Shown here in pieces: positions 1 through 6,871 of a DNA stretch of 16,688 nucleotides (position 1 is its first letter; every line of letters begins with the position of its first letter). The position numbers and the translations under genes were made by a program. The notes beneath the pieces are model-generated. The model searched no databases. It was not told where the DNA came from and saw only the letters and a program-made list of their open reading frames with translations. Origin of the DNA: JALZHR01 sp036389695 (lineage in GTDB: Bacteria; Acidobacteriota; Blastocatellia; Pyrinomonadales; Pyrinomonadaceae); NCBI GenBank assembly GCA_036389695.1, contig DASVWG010000188.1:1-16688 (forward strand), read 5' to 3'.

Positions 1-121
1 AGTTATGGAGCGTGTCTTGAACGATGAACGATGAACGCGGAACGATGAATTCGAGACGCAGAAATTGCAATTCATCGTTCCGCGTTCCGCATTCTGCGTT
101 CCGAAGACACGCTCCATAACT
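1..121. repeat. Foldback (long imperfect palindrome) with 18-bp perfect terminal inverted repeats
   Basis: Positions 1-18 are the exact reverse complement of 104-121. An inner pair, 33-51 and 69-87, is also a perfect 19-bp inverted repeat. The arms contain short GAACGATGAAC-like units. The whole stretch could fold into one long hairpin. No ORF in it looks real. The left boundary sits at the window edge, so the element may extend further. It resembles a MITE- or REP-like dispersed repeat, but I see no second full copy here and the class is an inference. Confidence 0.75.
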
Positions 122-142
122 GTCGCGTTTCTGCCTAAAGAA

Positions 143-173
143 AAAGACCGGAGCCATAAAAGCTCCGGTCTTT
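143..173 (-). terminator. Intrinsic terminator of the RRM protein gene
   Basis: A perfect 12-bp stem (143-154 with 162-173) encloses a 7-nt loop. On the minus strand it is followed by a T-rich run. It lies about 20 nt downstream of the RRM gene's stop codon. A T-rich stretch also follows on the plus strand, so it could work in both directions. Confidence 0.88.
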
Positions 174-194
174 CTTTTATTTTTCAGGTTTCGC

Positions 195-572
195 TTACCA
201 GCGGTCACCGCCGCCGTAACCGCCGCCACCGCCGCGGCTTCCGCCACGACCGCCGCCGCCGTAGCCGCCGCGTCCGCCACCGCCGCCGCCGCGATTTCCG
301 CCGCGACCGCCGCCGCCGCCTTCTTCACGCGGGCGGGCTTCATTGACGACCATATTACGACCGTCGTATTCCTGCCCGTTGAATTGGGCAATAGCGTTAT
401 TGGCGTCTTCTTCCGTGCTCATTTCGACAAAGCCGAAACCGCGTGAACGTCCGGTTTCGCGGTCCTGCACGATGTTTGCCGATTCAACCGAACCGGCTTG
501 TGAAAAGTGTTCATGTAAATCATCGCTCGTCACGCGAAACGACAAGTTTCCAACGTATAGTTTTGTACTCAT
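195..572 (-). CDS. RNA-binding protein, single RRM domain with glycine-rich RGG tail
   Basis: This 125-residue cytoplasmic protein binds single-stranded RNA through one RRM at residues 3-82. RNP2 (KLYVGNL, residues 4-10) and RNP1 (RGFGFVEM, residues 44-51) are both intact, including the RNA-stacking aromatics Y6, F46 and F48. Residues 85-123 are a low-complexity tail of RGG and GGY units, of the kind found in cyanobacterial Rbp and eukaryotic glycine-rich proteins. The ATG at 572 is preceded by a purine-rich AGAGAG 5 nt upstream. Related bacterial Rbp proteins are often cold-induced and act on mRNA stability or localisation; that role here is inferred from the family. The gene is monocistronic, with a strong terminator downstream and a long AT-rich leader upstream. 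The tail is encoded by GC-rich GGN codon repeats, so its length may vary between strains. Confidence 0.95.
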   Translation of the reverse strand: MSTKLYVGNLSFRVTSDDLHEHFSQAGSVESANIVQDRETGRSRGFGFVEMSTEEDANNAIAQFNGQEYDGRNMVVNEARPREEGGGGGRGGNRGGGGGGRGGYGGGGRGGSRGGGGGYGGGDRW

Positions 573-799
573 TTTTTCTCTCTATTATTTATTTATCCAG
601 GGAAGCAAACGGAAGGGCGTATGGCACGAAAATTCTCAAAATATTTTCTTTCCAAAAGGGCGACGCGCCCGCCTTGTCACGATAAAACTCAGACTGCTTC
701 AAAACCAATCATCTAACTCTCCAACCGTCCCGAATCGTCGCTAATCTTATCGTATACGGACGCTATCTACGCAGATACCTGAGAGCAAAAACCTCAGTA
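573..799 (-). other. Long, possibly structured 5' leader of the RRM gene
   Basis: About 220 nt without a credible ORF lie between the candidate promoter at 800-828 and the RRM start codon. Several short stems are visible: 779-783 with 793-797, 764-768 with 773-777, and 658-662 with 666-670. No known riboswitch consensus was recognised. Cold-shock and RRM genes often carry long leaders, which is why the stretch is worth noting; its function is inferred. Confidence 0.3.
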
Positions 800-828
800 A
801 GTATGCCTTTTTTTCAAAATTTAGGCAA
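800..828 (-). promoter_or_regulatory. Candidate sigma-70 promoter for the RRM gene
   Basis: On the minus strand, a -35-like TTGCCT (823-828) and a -10-like CATACT (800-805) are separated by exactly 17 nt. Each hexamer matches 4 of 6 consensus bases. It would give a leader of about 220 nt. The call rests on consensus alone. Confidence 0.3.
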
Positions 829-843
829 GAGAAAAGTTTGAAA

Positions 844-883
844 GTGAAAAGGTGAAAAAGTGAAAAAGTGAAAAGGTGAAAAT
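844..883 (+). repeat. Five tandem 8-bp GTGAAAA(A/G/T) units
   Basis: Units start at 844, 852, 860, 868 and 876 and differ only at the eighth base. This is the left outer arm of the nested foldback. Confidence 0.85.
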
Positions 884-1076
884 GTTTGCAGAATAAACTC
901 AAATTACTTTGCACAGGAATTAAGAAAAGCGAGAAAATTTCGCTCCGTAATTGTTAATTGTAAATTAGTAATTATAAATTATTTGACAAAATATTCTGCC
1001 AATCAATTTCTAATTTACAATTTACAATTTACAATTTTTCCTTTCTTTATTTTTGTGCAAAGCCAATTCAAATTAC

Positions 1077-1108
1077 TTTTTCACTCTTTCACTTTTTCAC
1101 TTTTTCAC
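1077..1108 (+). repeat. Four tandem 8-bp TTTTTCAC units
   Basis: Units start at 1077, 1085, 1093 and 1101. The second carries one substitution (TCTTTCAC). They are complementary to the 844-883 array and form the right outer arm of the foldback. Confidence 0.85.
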
Positions 1109-1118
1109 TTTTCCAATT

Positions 1119-2528
1119 TCACGCGCTTTTCAGGATGTTCAAAATCTTGTCGTGAATGCCGCCGAAGCCGCCGTTTGACATAATCGCCACGACGTCGCCC
1201 GCTTTCAATTCGGGCGCGAGATGCGCGACAATCGCATCCGCATCGGGAAAACTCATCGCCGGTTTGTTTTGTAGCTCGATGTCTTTGACCAGCTCTTCGA
1301 CATTTAAAACTTCGCCCAATTCGCTTGCTTTCGACGTATTGTAAACGCCCGCGATTATCACGTAATCCGCGTATTTAAAGGCTTTCGTGTAAGGCTCCTG
1401 AAAAACCGCCAGCCGCGAAGACCACGAGCGCGGCTCGAAAACGGCAATCAAACGCTTATCCGCGTATTTCATCCGCAAGGCTTTCAAAGTTTCTTCGACG
1501 GCGGTCGGGTGATGCGCGAAATCGTCAATCACGGTCACGCCGCGCTCGACGCCGCGCACTTCGACGCGCCGCTTGACCGATTTAAAAGTGCGGAAAGCTT
1601 CGTTGATTTTTTCTCTGGAAATTCCCCACGCGTCCGCCGCGATGATAACCGCCAGACAGTTTCGCACGTTGAATTCGCCGATGAGATGCGTCTCAAATTC
1701 GCCCCAGATTTGTCCTTCTCTGAAAACCGTAAAGCGCGTTACTTCGCCCGAAAAATCAAGCCCGCGCGCCTGCCATTTCGCGTCGTCAGACGTTCCGAAA
1801 GTCTCGATTTGCGTAAAAAGCTTGCCGCGCATTTCGTCCAAAACTTCGCGCACAATCGGCGAATCGACGCCGACAATCAAACGCCCGTTGCCCGGCACGA
1901 GATTCATCAAGCGCGAAAACGCAAACTTGATTTCCGTAATGTCTCGATAAATATCGGCGTGGTCGAATTCGATGTTGTTGACGATAGCGATTTCCGGCAG
2001 ATAATGCATAAATTTCGGCTTTTTATCAAAATAAGCCGTGTCGTATTCGTCGCCTTCGATGACAAAAAAATCGCTGTCGGCGACGCGAAAGCTCGCGCCG
2101 AAATTCTGCACGATTCCGCCGACCAGAAAAGACGGATTCAAACCGCCGACTTCCGCCACCCACGTCGCAATACTCGTCGTCGTCGTCTTCCCGTGCGTTC
2201 CCGCGACGACCAGACTGCGCCGCCCGCGAATAAATTCTTCCTTGACGATTTCCGCCTGCGAGCGATACAAAAGCTTTCGATTCAAAACCTCTTCCAGCTC
2301 CGCGTTCCCGCGCGAAATCGTGTTGCCGACAATCGTGCAATCCGCGCCGACACCGGCGTTTTCCGCCTTATAGCCGTTAATAATTTCGATTCCAAGCTCC
2401 TGCAATTGCGTGGACATCGGCGGGTAAACATTCTGGTCAGAGCCGGTAACTTTATGCCCGCGCGCTTGCAGCATTCCGGCAAGCGAAGCCATCGCCGTGC
2501 CGCAGATTCCGATTAAGTGATAGTGCAT
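1119..2528 (-). CDS. mpl: UDP-N-acetylmuramate:L-alanyl-gamma-D-glutamyl-meso-diaminopimelate ligase
   Basis: Mpl reattaches recycled murein tripeptide (L-Ala-gamma-D-Glu-meso-DAP) to UDP-MurNAc using ATP, bypassing MurC, MurD and MurE during cell-wall recycling in the cytoplasm. The 469-residue length fits the family. Visible motifs are the N-terminal nucleotide-sugar loop GICGTAM (8-14), the ATP P-loop GTHGKTTTT (110-118), the acidic EGDEYDTA (158-165), IEFDHADIY (186-194), DDFAHHPTA (335-343) and FEPRSWSSR (364-372). The EGDEYDTAYFD block favours Mpl over MurC. The gene is last in a minus-strand run, starting 6 bp after the stop of the secreted-protein gene. No clear Shine-Dalgarno precedes its ATG, so translational coupling is plausible. 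Its stop codon is about 10 bp from the nested foldback. Confidence 0.96.
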   Translation of the reverse strand: MHYHLIGICGTAMASLAGMLQARGHKVTGSDQNVYPPMSTQLQELGIEIINGYKAENAGVGADCTIVGNTISRGNAELEEVLNRKLLYRSQAEIVKEEFIRGRRSLVVAGTHGKTTTTSIATWVAEVGGLNPSFLVGGIVQNFGASFRVADSDFFVIEGDEYDTAYFDKKPKFMHYLPEIAIVNNIEFDHADIYRDITEIKFAFSRLMNLVPGNGRLIVGVDSPIVREVLDEMRGKLFTQIETFGTSDDAKWQARGLDFSGEVTRFTVFREGQIWGEFETHLIGEFNVRNCLAVIIAADAWGISREKINEAFRTFKSVKRRVEVRGVERGVTVIDDFAHHPTAVEETLKALRMKYADKRLIAVFEPRSWSSRLAVFQEPYTKAFKYADYVIIAGVYNTSKASELGEVLNVEELVKDIELQNKPAMSFPDADAIVAHLAPELKAGDVVAIMSNGGFGGIHDKILNILKSA

Positions 2529-2534
2529 AAATGA

Positions 2535-3146
2535 TTATTTTCTTTTTTTTATTAGCAAAGAGTTAAAGGGAAGGCTATTTGTTTTTTTGAAAATATTTAC
2601 CTCTTTGTCGTAGAAATTCTGTTTGTCCGGCTTTTTCGGCTTCTTCGTTTTAAGGTCGAGATATTTGGCGGTTTTCCGCAATAGTTTTCCATTCCGGTTA
2701 AAATAAAAATCGCGCAAGACAGTCAAATTGCCGTAAAACGTATTGAGCTGCGCCTCGACTTTAGCCAGCGTTCCGTCTTCGCGGAAATATTGATAAACGT
2801 AATGCACCCAGTCGCCCGAAGCACTCGAAAACGTGAAATTCGTCATCACGATTTTGCCGTTTTTTTGCCAGACGTAGGCAATATCATAAAATCCGACAGT
2901 TTCCTGCGCCTTTTTAAATTCTTTTTCCGAATTGTACTTTTTCCATTTCGGTTTATTTTCGTTTTCGTCGGAAATACCGGCGAAAACAAGATGCGGACCG
3001 TTGTATTTTTTGACAAAAGCGTCAACCGTTTTGCAATAAGCGTCAACTCGTTTGATTTCCGCTTTTTTGTCGGTCTGAGCAAAAACGAATAAAGATTGGA
3101 AAATAAAAAATACCGGCAGAAAGACAAACGAATTGAATTTTTTCAT
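2535..3146 (-). CDS. Secreted protein of unknown function
   Basis: This 203-residue protein has a clear Sec signal peptide: a basic MKK start, a hydrophobic core, and a likely cleavage at FA|Q near residue 23. I do not recognise a family. The mature part is lysine-rich. It contains repeated aromatic/glycine strand patterns (for example YFREDGTLAKVEA and FYFNRNGKLLRKTAK) that resemble MORN- or WG-like beta hairpins, but too few for a firm call. It is probably periplasmic or surface-exposed. It lies 24 bp downstream of the aminotransferase and 6 bp upstream of mpl on the same strand, so the three genes are probably co-transcribed. It is more AT-rich than its neighbours. A run of eight A residues in the last codons could be slippage-prone. 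Confidence 0.75.
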   Translation of the reverse strand: MKKFNSFVFLPVFFIFQSLFVFAQTDKKAEIKRVDAYCKTVDAFVKKYNGPHLVFAGISDENENKPKWKKYNSEKEFKKAQETVGFYDIAYVWQKNGKIVMTNFTFSSASGDWVHYVYQYFREDGTLAKVEAQLNTFYGNLTVLRDFYFNRNGKLLRKTAKYLDLKTKKPKKPDKQNFYDKEVNIFKKTNSLPFNSLLIKKRK

Positions 3147-3170
3147 ATTTAAAATTTTCCGACCTCGCGC

Positions 3171-4331
3171 TTATTTCAAAGCCGTTCTGAGTTTTTCCAG
3201 CGCGCCTTCGAGAATCGAGTCTTCGCGGGCGATGCAGATGCGCATATAGGCGTCCCAATCGTCGGAGTCGGCGAAGGCGCTGCCGGGCGTGCCGGCGACG
3301 CCGGCTTTTTCCATCAGCATTTCGTTAAAGCTTAGAGCGTCGTCGAACTGTTCGGGAATCCGCGCCCAGAGGTAGAAAGCCGAGCCGGAATTGTAGATGT
3401 CGAAGCCGAGCGAGCGCAGATTGTCGGAAACGAACAGCCGTTTTTCGTCGAATTTCCGGCGCAGCTTGTCGTAGTATTCGGCGTCCGCCATCAGAACTTT
3501 TGCCAGAGCCGTCTGCAAAGGCGTCGCCGGGCAGACGTAGACGACGTTTGCCGCATTGTTTATCGGCGCGATAAGCTCGCCTTTGCCGTAGGCGTAGCCG
3601 AGACGCCAGCCGGAAATGTTCCACGATTTCGAAAAGGAATTGACCGTTATCGTGCGCTCCCACATTCCGGGCAAAGTCGCGATGGGAATGTGCGGCGTTT
3701 CGCCCGTCACGTAGTGCTCGTAAACTTCGTCGGAGATGACGAGCAAATCCAGTTCCTGCGCGACTTCCGCGACGGCTTCCAGCTCGGTTTGCGTCATCAC
3801 CTTGCCGCTCGGATTGGCGGGCGAGCAGACGATGATTGCCTTCAGCGGAAACTCCGTCTGATTTTTCAATTCCAGACAGCGGGCGAGCAGCGCGTCTTTT
3901 TCAAAACCTAATTGCGCGTCGAGATTGAAAGTCTCGGTTTTGCCGCCGAATTCTTCCAGGATGCGCCGGTGATACGGGTAATACGGCTCGAAAACCAGCG
4001 CGGATTTATTCCGCAAAAAGCCTTGCGCGATGCCGATGAGCGCGCCGGTTCCACCGTTGGTTATCATCAACTGGAACGGGCGGGCGTCAACGTCCAGCTC
4101 GATGCCGTTATATTTTTTAATCTTTTCGGCGACGGCGCGGCGCAATTCCGCGTCGCCTTCGCTTCCGCCGTAATGATTCCGGCTGGCGGCGATGATTTCG
4201 GCTGCTTCCCTGGCAAGCTGCGGGTCAATCGGCAGCTCCGACTGCCCCTGCACGAGGTTTCCGCCCGGCGGCACAAGGCGCGTAATCGCGCGTATATCGG
4301 GTTTTACTTTTTTCACTTTTGCTTCTGTCAT
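3171..4331 (-). CDS. PLP-dependent class I/II aminotransferase
   Basis: This is a 386-residue fold-type I aminotransferase, cytoplasmic, transferring an amino group between an amino acid and a 2-oxo acid. The signatures are complete: YGGSEGDAELRRAVA (54-68), the cofactor-phosphate region NGGTGA (92-97), SPANPSG (170-176) with N173, DEVY (201-204) with the PLP-ring Asp, and SFSKSWNISGWRLG (232-245) with the Schiff-base Lys235. R364 in the MRICIAR segment is the probable substrate-carboxylate Arg. It resembles the aspartate/aromatic (AspC-like, I-gamma) group, but the specific substrate cannot be read from sequence. It heads the run leading to the secreted protein and mpl. The ATG at 4331 lacks a Shine-Dalgarno and has an extended -10-like TGATATTTT about 8 nt upstream, so a leaderless transcript is possible. 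Confidence 0.93.
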   Translation of the reverse strand: MTEAKVKKVKPDIRAITRLVPPGGNLVQGQSELPIDPQLAREAAEIIAASRNHYGGSEGDAELRRAVAEKIKKYNGIELDVDARPFQLMITNGGTGALIGIAQGFLRNKSALVFEPYYPYHRRILEEFGGKTETFNLDAQLGFEKDALLARCLELKNQTEFPLKAIIVCSPANPSGKVMTQTELEAVAEVAQELDLLVISDEVYEHYVTGETPHIPIATLPGMWERTITVNSFSKSWNISGWRLGYAYGKGELIAPINNAANVVYVCPATPLQTALAKVLMADAEYYDKLRRKFDEKRLFVSDNLRSLGFDIYNSGSAFYLWARIPEQFDDALSFNEMLMEKAGVAGTPGSAFADSDDWDAYMRICIAREDSILEGALEKLRTALK

Positions 4332-4370
4332 AAGTTATAAAAATATCAGTTTCGCGCGGAAAATTCTAAA

Positions 4371-4393
4371 TGCCGGAGAAGAATTTCCGGGCA
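4371..4393 (-). terminator. Weak candidate terminator downstream of the 180-residue gene
   Basis: A short stem with one bulge pairs TGCCGGA (4371-4377) with TCCGGGCA (4386-4393). On the minus strand it is followed by an AT-rich stretch. It sits between the 180-residue gene and the aminotransferase. The stem is short, so the call is tentative. Confidence 0.3.
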
Positions 4394-4424
4394 TAACCGG
4401 ATGAAAGAGCAATCTGATTTCGGC

Positions 4425-4967
4425 TTAGTAAGACTGGTCTGAGCCTGCAAGTACGGATTTAAAGGTCTGCGGCGTCATTTCTCCGCCGGGACCGAATTTA
4501 TATATCGGACCTTCATAATCATCAATTAATCCGGGTTTGAGATGTCCGAGTTCATAAGTATTTGGTACTAGTTGGTCGTTTTCGGCGGCGTAAACGTTTG
4601 CCATCGTCTCGCGAGCTAATTTTTTACAGAAAGCTTTGCCCTTTTCTCCGCGCGCCAGAGCGCAGGATTGAACATAAATGGCATCGACCCGGTTTTTCAG
4701 CTTATTAAATTTTGAAATGTCTTTATAATAAATCCCCGTTCCCAACTTGAGACCCAAAATCTCCATATCTTCAGTTACATAACTGTGACAATTAATAACT
4801 AATGCAGCCAATTTCCCGGTTTCGGGGGCAGAAAGCGCTACCGAAACAATATTACGCACTAACCAGATAGGTGTCACGTTATCGGCTACCTCTCTCGTAT
4901 TCCACATTCTCATCGGATAGAGACCGGGTGCATTAAGCGCCATTGAAGGGTGCGGAATTTCATGCAT
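4425..4967 (-). CDS. Putative caspase-clan-like (DUF4347-like) protein, function unknown
   Basis: This 180-residue protein has no signal peptide or membrane segment. A hydrophobic strand ends in INCHSY (58-63) and a second strand, IYVQSC (97-102), is followed by ALARGEKGKAFCKKLA. A His after one strand and a Cys after the next is the catalytic layout of clan CD cysteine peptidases, and the ARGEKGKAFC block recalls DUF4347-type proteins. His61 and Cys102 would be the dyad. Usually a Gly follows the His; here it is Ser. I do not know a characterised homologue, so peptidase activity is inference. A strong AAGGAG ribosome site (4979-4984) lies 11 nt before the ATG. The gene is divergent from the P450 gene and shares a 165-bp intergenic region with it. 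Confidence 0.7.
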   Translation of the reverse strand: MHEIPHPSMALNAPGLYPMRMWNTREVADNVTPIWLVRNIVSVALSAPETGKLAALVINCHSYVTEDMEILGLKLGTGIYYKDISKFNKLKNRVDAIYVQSCALARGEKGKAFCKKLARETMANVYAAENDQLVPNTYELGHLKPGLIDDYEGPIYKFGPGGEMTPQTFKSVLAGSDQSY

Positions 4968-4978
4968 GAGTTTGATTT

Positions 4979-4984
4979 CTCCTT
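4979..4984 (-). promoter_or_regulatory. Shine-Dalgarno AAGGAG of the 180-residue gene
   Basis: AAGGAG on the minus strand, 11 nt upstream of the ATG at 4967. It supports this start and the reality of the gene. Confidence 0.75.
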
Positions 4985-5072
4985 ATTTGTTTTTGACAGG
5001 ACGAAGCGCTGCCGGTTTTTTGCAGCAAATAAGCGCGAAATGTGTCGGGTTAAGAGAGATAAATACAAAAAT

Positions 5073-5101
5073 ATTATTCTTATCTTTATCAATCCTGTCA
5101 T
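5073..5101 (-). promoter_or_regulatory. Candidate sigma-70 promoter for the 180-residue gene
   Basis: On the minus strand, ATGACA (5096-5101) and AATAAT (5073-5078) are separated by 17 nt. Each hexamer matches 5 of 6 consensus bases. The element lies only about 30 bp upstream of the P450 start codon, so the divergent promoters probably overlap and could share regulation. Confidence 0.5.
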
Positions 5102-5132
5102 CGCCGTAAATTTATCTGTTAAAATCGAGTCA

Positions 5133-6488
5133 ATGAAAGCCGTTCCGCAAGACAATCTGCCGCCTTCGGTCAAGCCTTCGCTTTTCGGCGGGCATTTTAT
5201 GCAGTTTCGCCGCCAGCCGACCGAGTTTCTGCGAAGGCTCGCCGCGCTCGGCGACATTACGTGTTTTCGGATGGGAAGCCAGCAGGCGTTTTTCATCAAT
5301 CATCCCGATTTTGTCCGCGATGTGCTGGTCACGAATCATTCCAAATTTCACAAAGGTCGTGCCTTAAAACGCGCGAAAAGACTGCTCGGCGAAGGTTTAT
5401 TAACCAGCGAAGGCGAAGCGCATCTGCGCCAGCGGCGGATGATTCAGCCCGCGTTTCATCGCCAGCGCATCAACGCCTATGCCGAAACGATGATTGAATT
5501 TGCGGAAAAAATGGCGGGCGAGTGGCGCGAAGGCGAAACGCGCGACCTCTCGAAAGAGATGATGCGCCTGACTTTGCAAATCGTCGGCAAAACGCTTTTC
5601 AATGCCAATGTCGAAGACGAAGCGGACGAAGTCGGCGCGGCGATGACGACGCTCATCGAGCTTTTCGATTATCTGCTTCTGCCGTTTTCGGAAATTCTGG
5701 AAAAGCTCCCGATTCCGCACGCGCGCCGCTTTGATAAAGCCAAGCAAACGCTCGATAAAATCATCTACGGAATTATCGAGAAACGGCGAAAATCGGGTGA
5801 AGATAAAGGCGATTTGCTTTCGATGATGCTCGCCGCGCGCGACGAAGAAGGCGACGGCACGGGAATGACGGACGAGCAAATCCGCGACGAAGCCTTAACG
5901 CTTTTTCTCGCCGGACACGAAACGACCGCCAACGCGTTGACCTTCACGTGGTATCTGCTCTCGCAGAATCCGGCGGCGGAAGCGAAATTGCACGCCGAGG
6001 TCGACGCGATTTTTCCAAACGGCGAGACGCCGCGACCGGAAGATTACACGCGCCTGAAATACACGGAAGCCGTTTTAGCCGAAGCGATGCGGCTTTTTCC
6101 GCCCGCGTGGGTGGTCGGGCGACTCGCGATTGAAGAACACGAAATCAGCGGGTTTAAGATTCCGAAAGGCGCGCTCGTTTTGTCGAGTATGTTCGTCATG
6201 CAGCGCGACGAAAGATTCTGGGAAGACGCCGAAGAATTCAAACCCGAGCGCTGGCTGAAAGAAAACGCCGTCAAGGAAGCCGCGCAAAAATTCGTTTATT
6301 TTCCTTTCGGCGGCGGCGTCCGGCGCTGCATCGGCGAGCAGTTTGCGTGGATGGAAGGCGTTCTGCTGCTGGCGAGCTTAGGCAGAAAATGGAAACTGCG
6401 CCTGGAGCCGGAACAAAAAATCGTTCTCCAGCCGCTGATGACGCTGCGCTCGAAATACGGAATGAAGATGAAGATTCACAAAAAATAA
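5133..6488 (+). CDS. Cytochrome P450
   Basis: This is a 451-residue soluble heme-thiolate monooxygenase that inserts one oxygen atom from O2 into an organic substrate using electrons from a partner reductase. Numbered from the ATG at 5133, the I-helix oxygen-activation motif AGHETT is at 260-265, the ExxR pair is E317/R320, and a PERW block is at 371-374. The heme loop FPFGGGVRRCIG is at 390-401, with Cys399 as the axial ligand. The reading frame is open further upstream to 4950, but that extension is AT-rich, unlike P450 sequence, and overlaps the divergent gene and its promoter. The start at MKAVPQDNLPP fits a bacterial P450. Only a weak purine-rich GAG precedes it. No ferredoxin or reductase gene is nearby. 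The I-helix/ExxR style resembles the CYP4/CYP102-like bacterial group; the substrate is unknown. Confidence 0.94.
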   Translation: MKAVPQDNLPPSVKPSLFGGHFMQFRRQPTEFLRRLAALGDITCFRMGSQQAFFINHPDFVRDVLVTNHSKFHKGRALKRAKRLLGEGLLTSEGEAHLRQRRMIQPAFHRQRINAYAETMIEFAEKMAGEWREGETRDLSKEMMRLTLQIVGKTLFNANVEDEADEVGAAMTTLIELFDYLLLPFSEILEKLPIPHARRFDKAKQTLDKIIYGIIEKRRKSGEDKGDLLSMMLAARDEEGDGTGMTDEQIRDEALTLFLAGHETTANALTFTWYLLSQNPAAEAKLHAEVDAIFPNGETPRPEDYTRLKYTEAVLAEAMRLFPPAWVVGRLAIEEHEISGFKIPKGALVLSSMFVMQRDERFWEDAEEFKPERWLKENAVKEAAQKFVYFPFGGGVRRCIGEQFAWMEGVLLLASLGRKWKLRLEPEQKIVLQPLMTLRSKYGMKMKIHKK

Positions 6489-6527
6489 AGTAACATTTCC
6501 GCGTCGAAGATTCTCCCGTTAAAAATC

Positions 6528-6533
6528 GGAGGT
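6528..6533 (+). promoter_or_regulatory. Shine-Dalgarno GGAGGT that decides the membrane-protein start
   Basis: GGAGGT lies 8 nt before the ATG at 6542 but only 2 nt before an in-frame TTG at 6536. The spacing selects the ATG. Confidence 0.8.
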
Positions 6534-6541
6534 AGTTGCGG

Positions 6542-6871
6542 ATGTTTCTGCTGATTATTGCTTTGTTCCGCTTAATCGTGCCGAACGGAATTTTTATTTA
6601 CTGGCTGTTTGCTGAATTTAAAGACTTTAATGAAGTTATCGGCAACAAGCTCGCCGTGGCGTTTATTATCGACGCGTTTCTGGCGATGTTTCTGCTCGCC
6701 TATTGGTTTGCGGCAAAGCCCGTCGGAAAAATCAGATGGTATTGGTTTATTGTTCTTTCGCTCATCGGCGGGCTTGGATTCAGCATTCCGTTTTACTGGT
6801 GGTTAAATCAATTTTTTGACGGTCGGACGCAGCGCCCGCAGCTTGCCGGCACAGGTCGCCGCGCGACGTAA
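6542..6871 (+). CDS. Small membrane protein with three predicted transmembrane helices
   Basis: This 109-residue protein has three hydrophobic segments, at about residues 1-22, 38-58 and 67-91, rich in Trp, Phe and Tyr. It is probably in the inner membrane. I do not recognise a family; it is broadly like small DUF2834-type proteins, but that is not a firm match. A strong GGAGGT fixes the start. It follows the P450 gene by 53 bp on the same strand and may be co-transcribed. The last 17 or so residues after the third helix (from DGRTQRP) are arginine-rich. They are encoded by one arm of an inverted repeat (6826-6850) whose partner lies outside the gene, so this tail looks repeat-derived. Confidence 0.75.
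   Translation: MFLLIIALFRLIVPNGIFIYWLFAEFKDFNEVIGNKLAVAFIIDAFLAMFLLAYWFAAKPVGKIRWYWFIVLSLIGGLGFSIPFYWWLNQFFDGRTQRPQLAGTGRRAT

Larger units (their letters stand above)
844..1108. repeat. Nested foldback with three inverted-repeat pairs
   Basis: Three arm pairs are nested around a centre near 990. The outer arms are tandem GTGAAAAA-type units (844-883) and TTTTTCAC-type units (1077-1108). The middle arms are CTTTGCACA (907-915) and TGTGCAAAG (1054-1062). The inner arms are 956-968 and 1010-1022, a perfect 13-bp pair. A 12-bp direct repeat, TCAAATTACTTT, also occurs at 899-910 and 1068-1079. The stretch is AT-rich and non-coding. It ends about 10 bp from the mpl stop codon, so it may act as a transcript-end structure or be a dispersed repeat. 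Confidence 0.7.

Noticed and set aside
65..346. Plus-strand ORF over the foldback and the glycine-rich tail
   Set aside because: It reads the complement of GGN repeats as Arg-rich sequence and crosses the terminator and foldback.
844..1108. CRISPR-like array
   Set aside because: Units are 8 bp and directly adjacent without spacers, and no cas genes are present.
1509..2516. Long plus-strand ORF (335 residues) opposite mpl
   Set aside because: It is antisense to a clear Mpl gene with all motifs. Its product is Arg/Asp/Phe-rich with no domain, as expected from codon bias on the opposite strand.
4950..5132. N-terminal extension of the P450 by 61 residues
   Set aside because: The frame is open, but the extension is AT-rich, overlaps the divergent gene's start and promoter, and does not resemble P450 N-termini.
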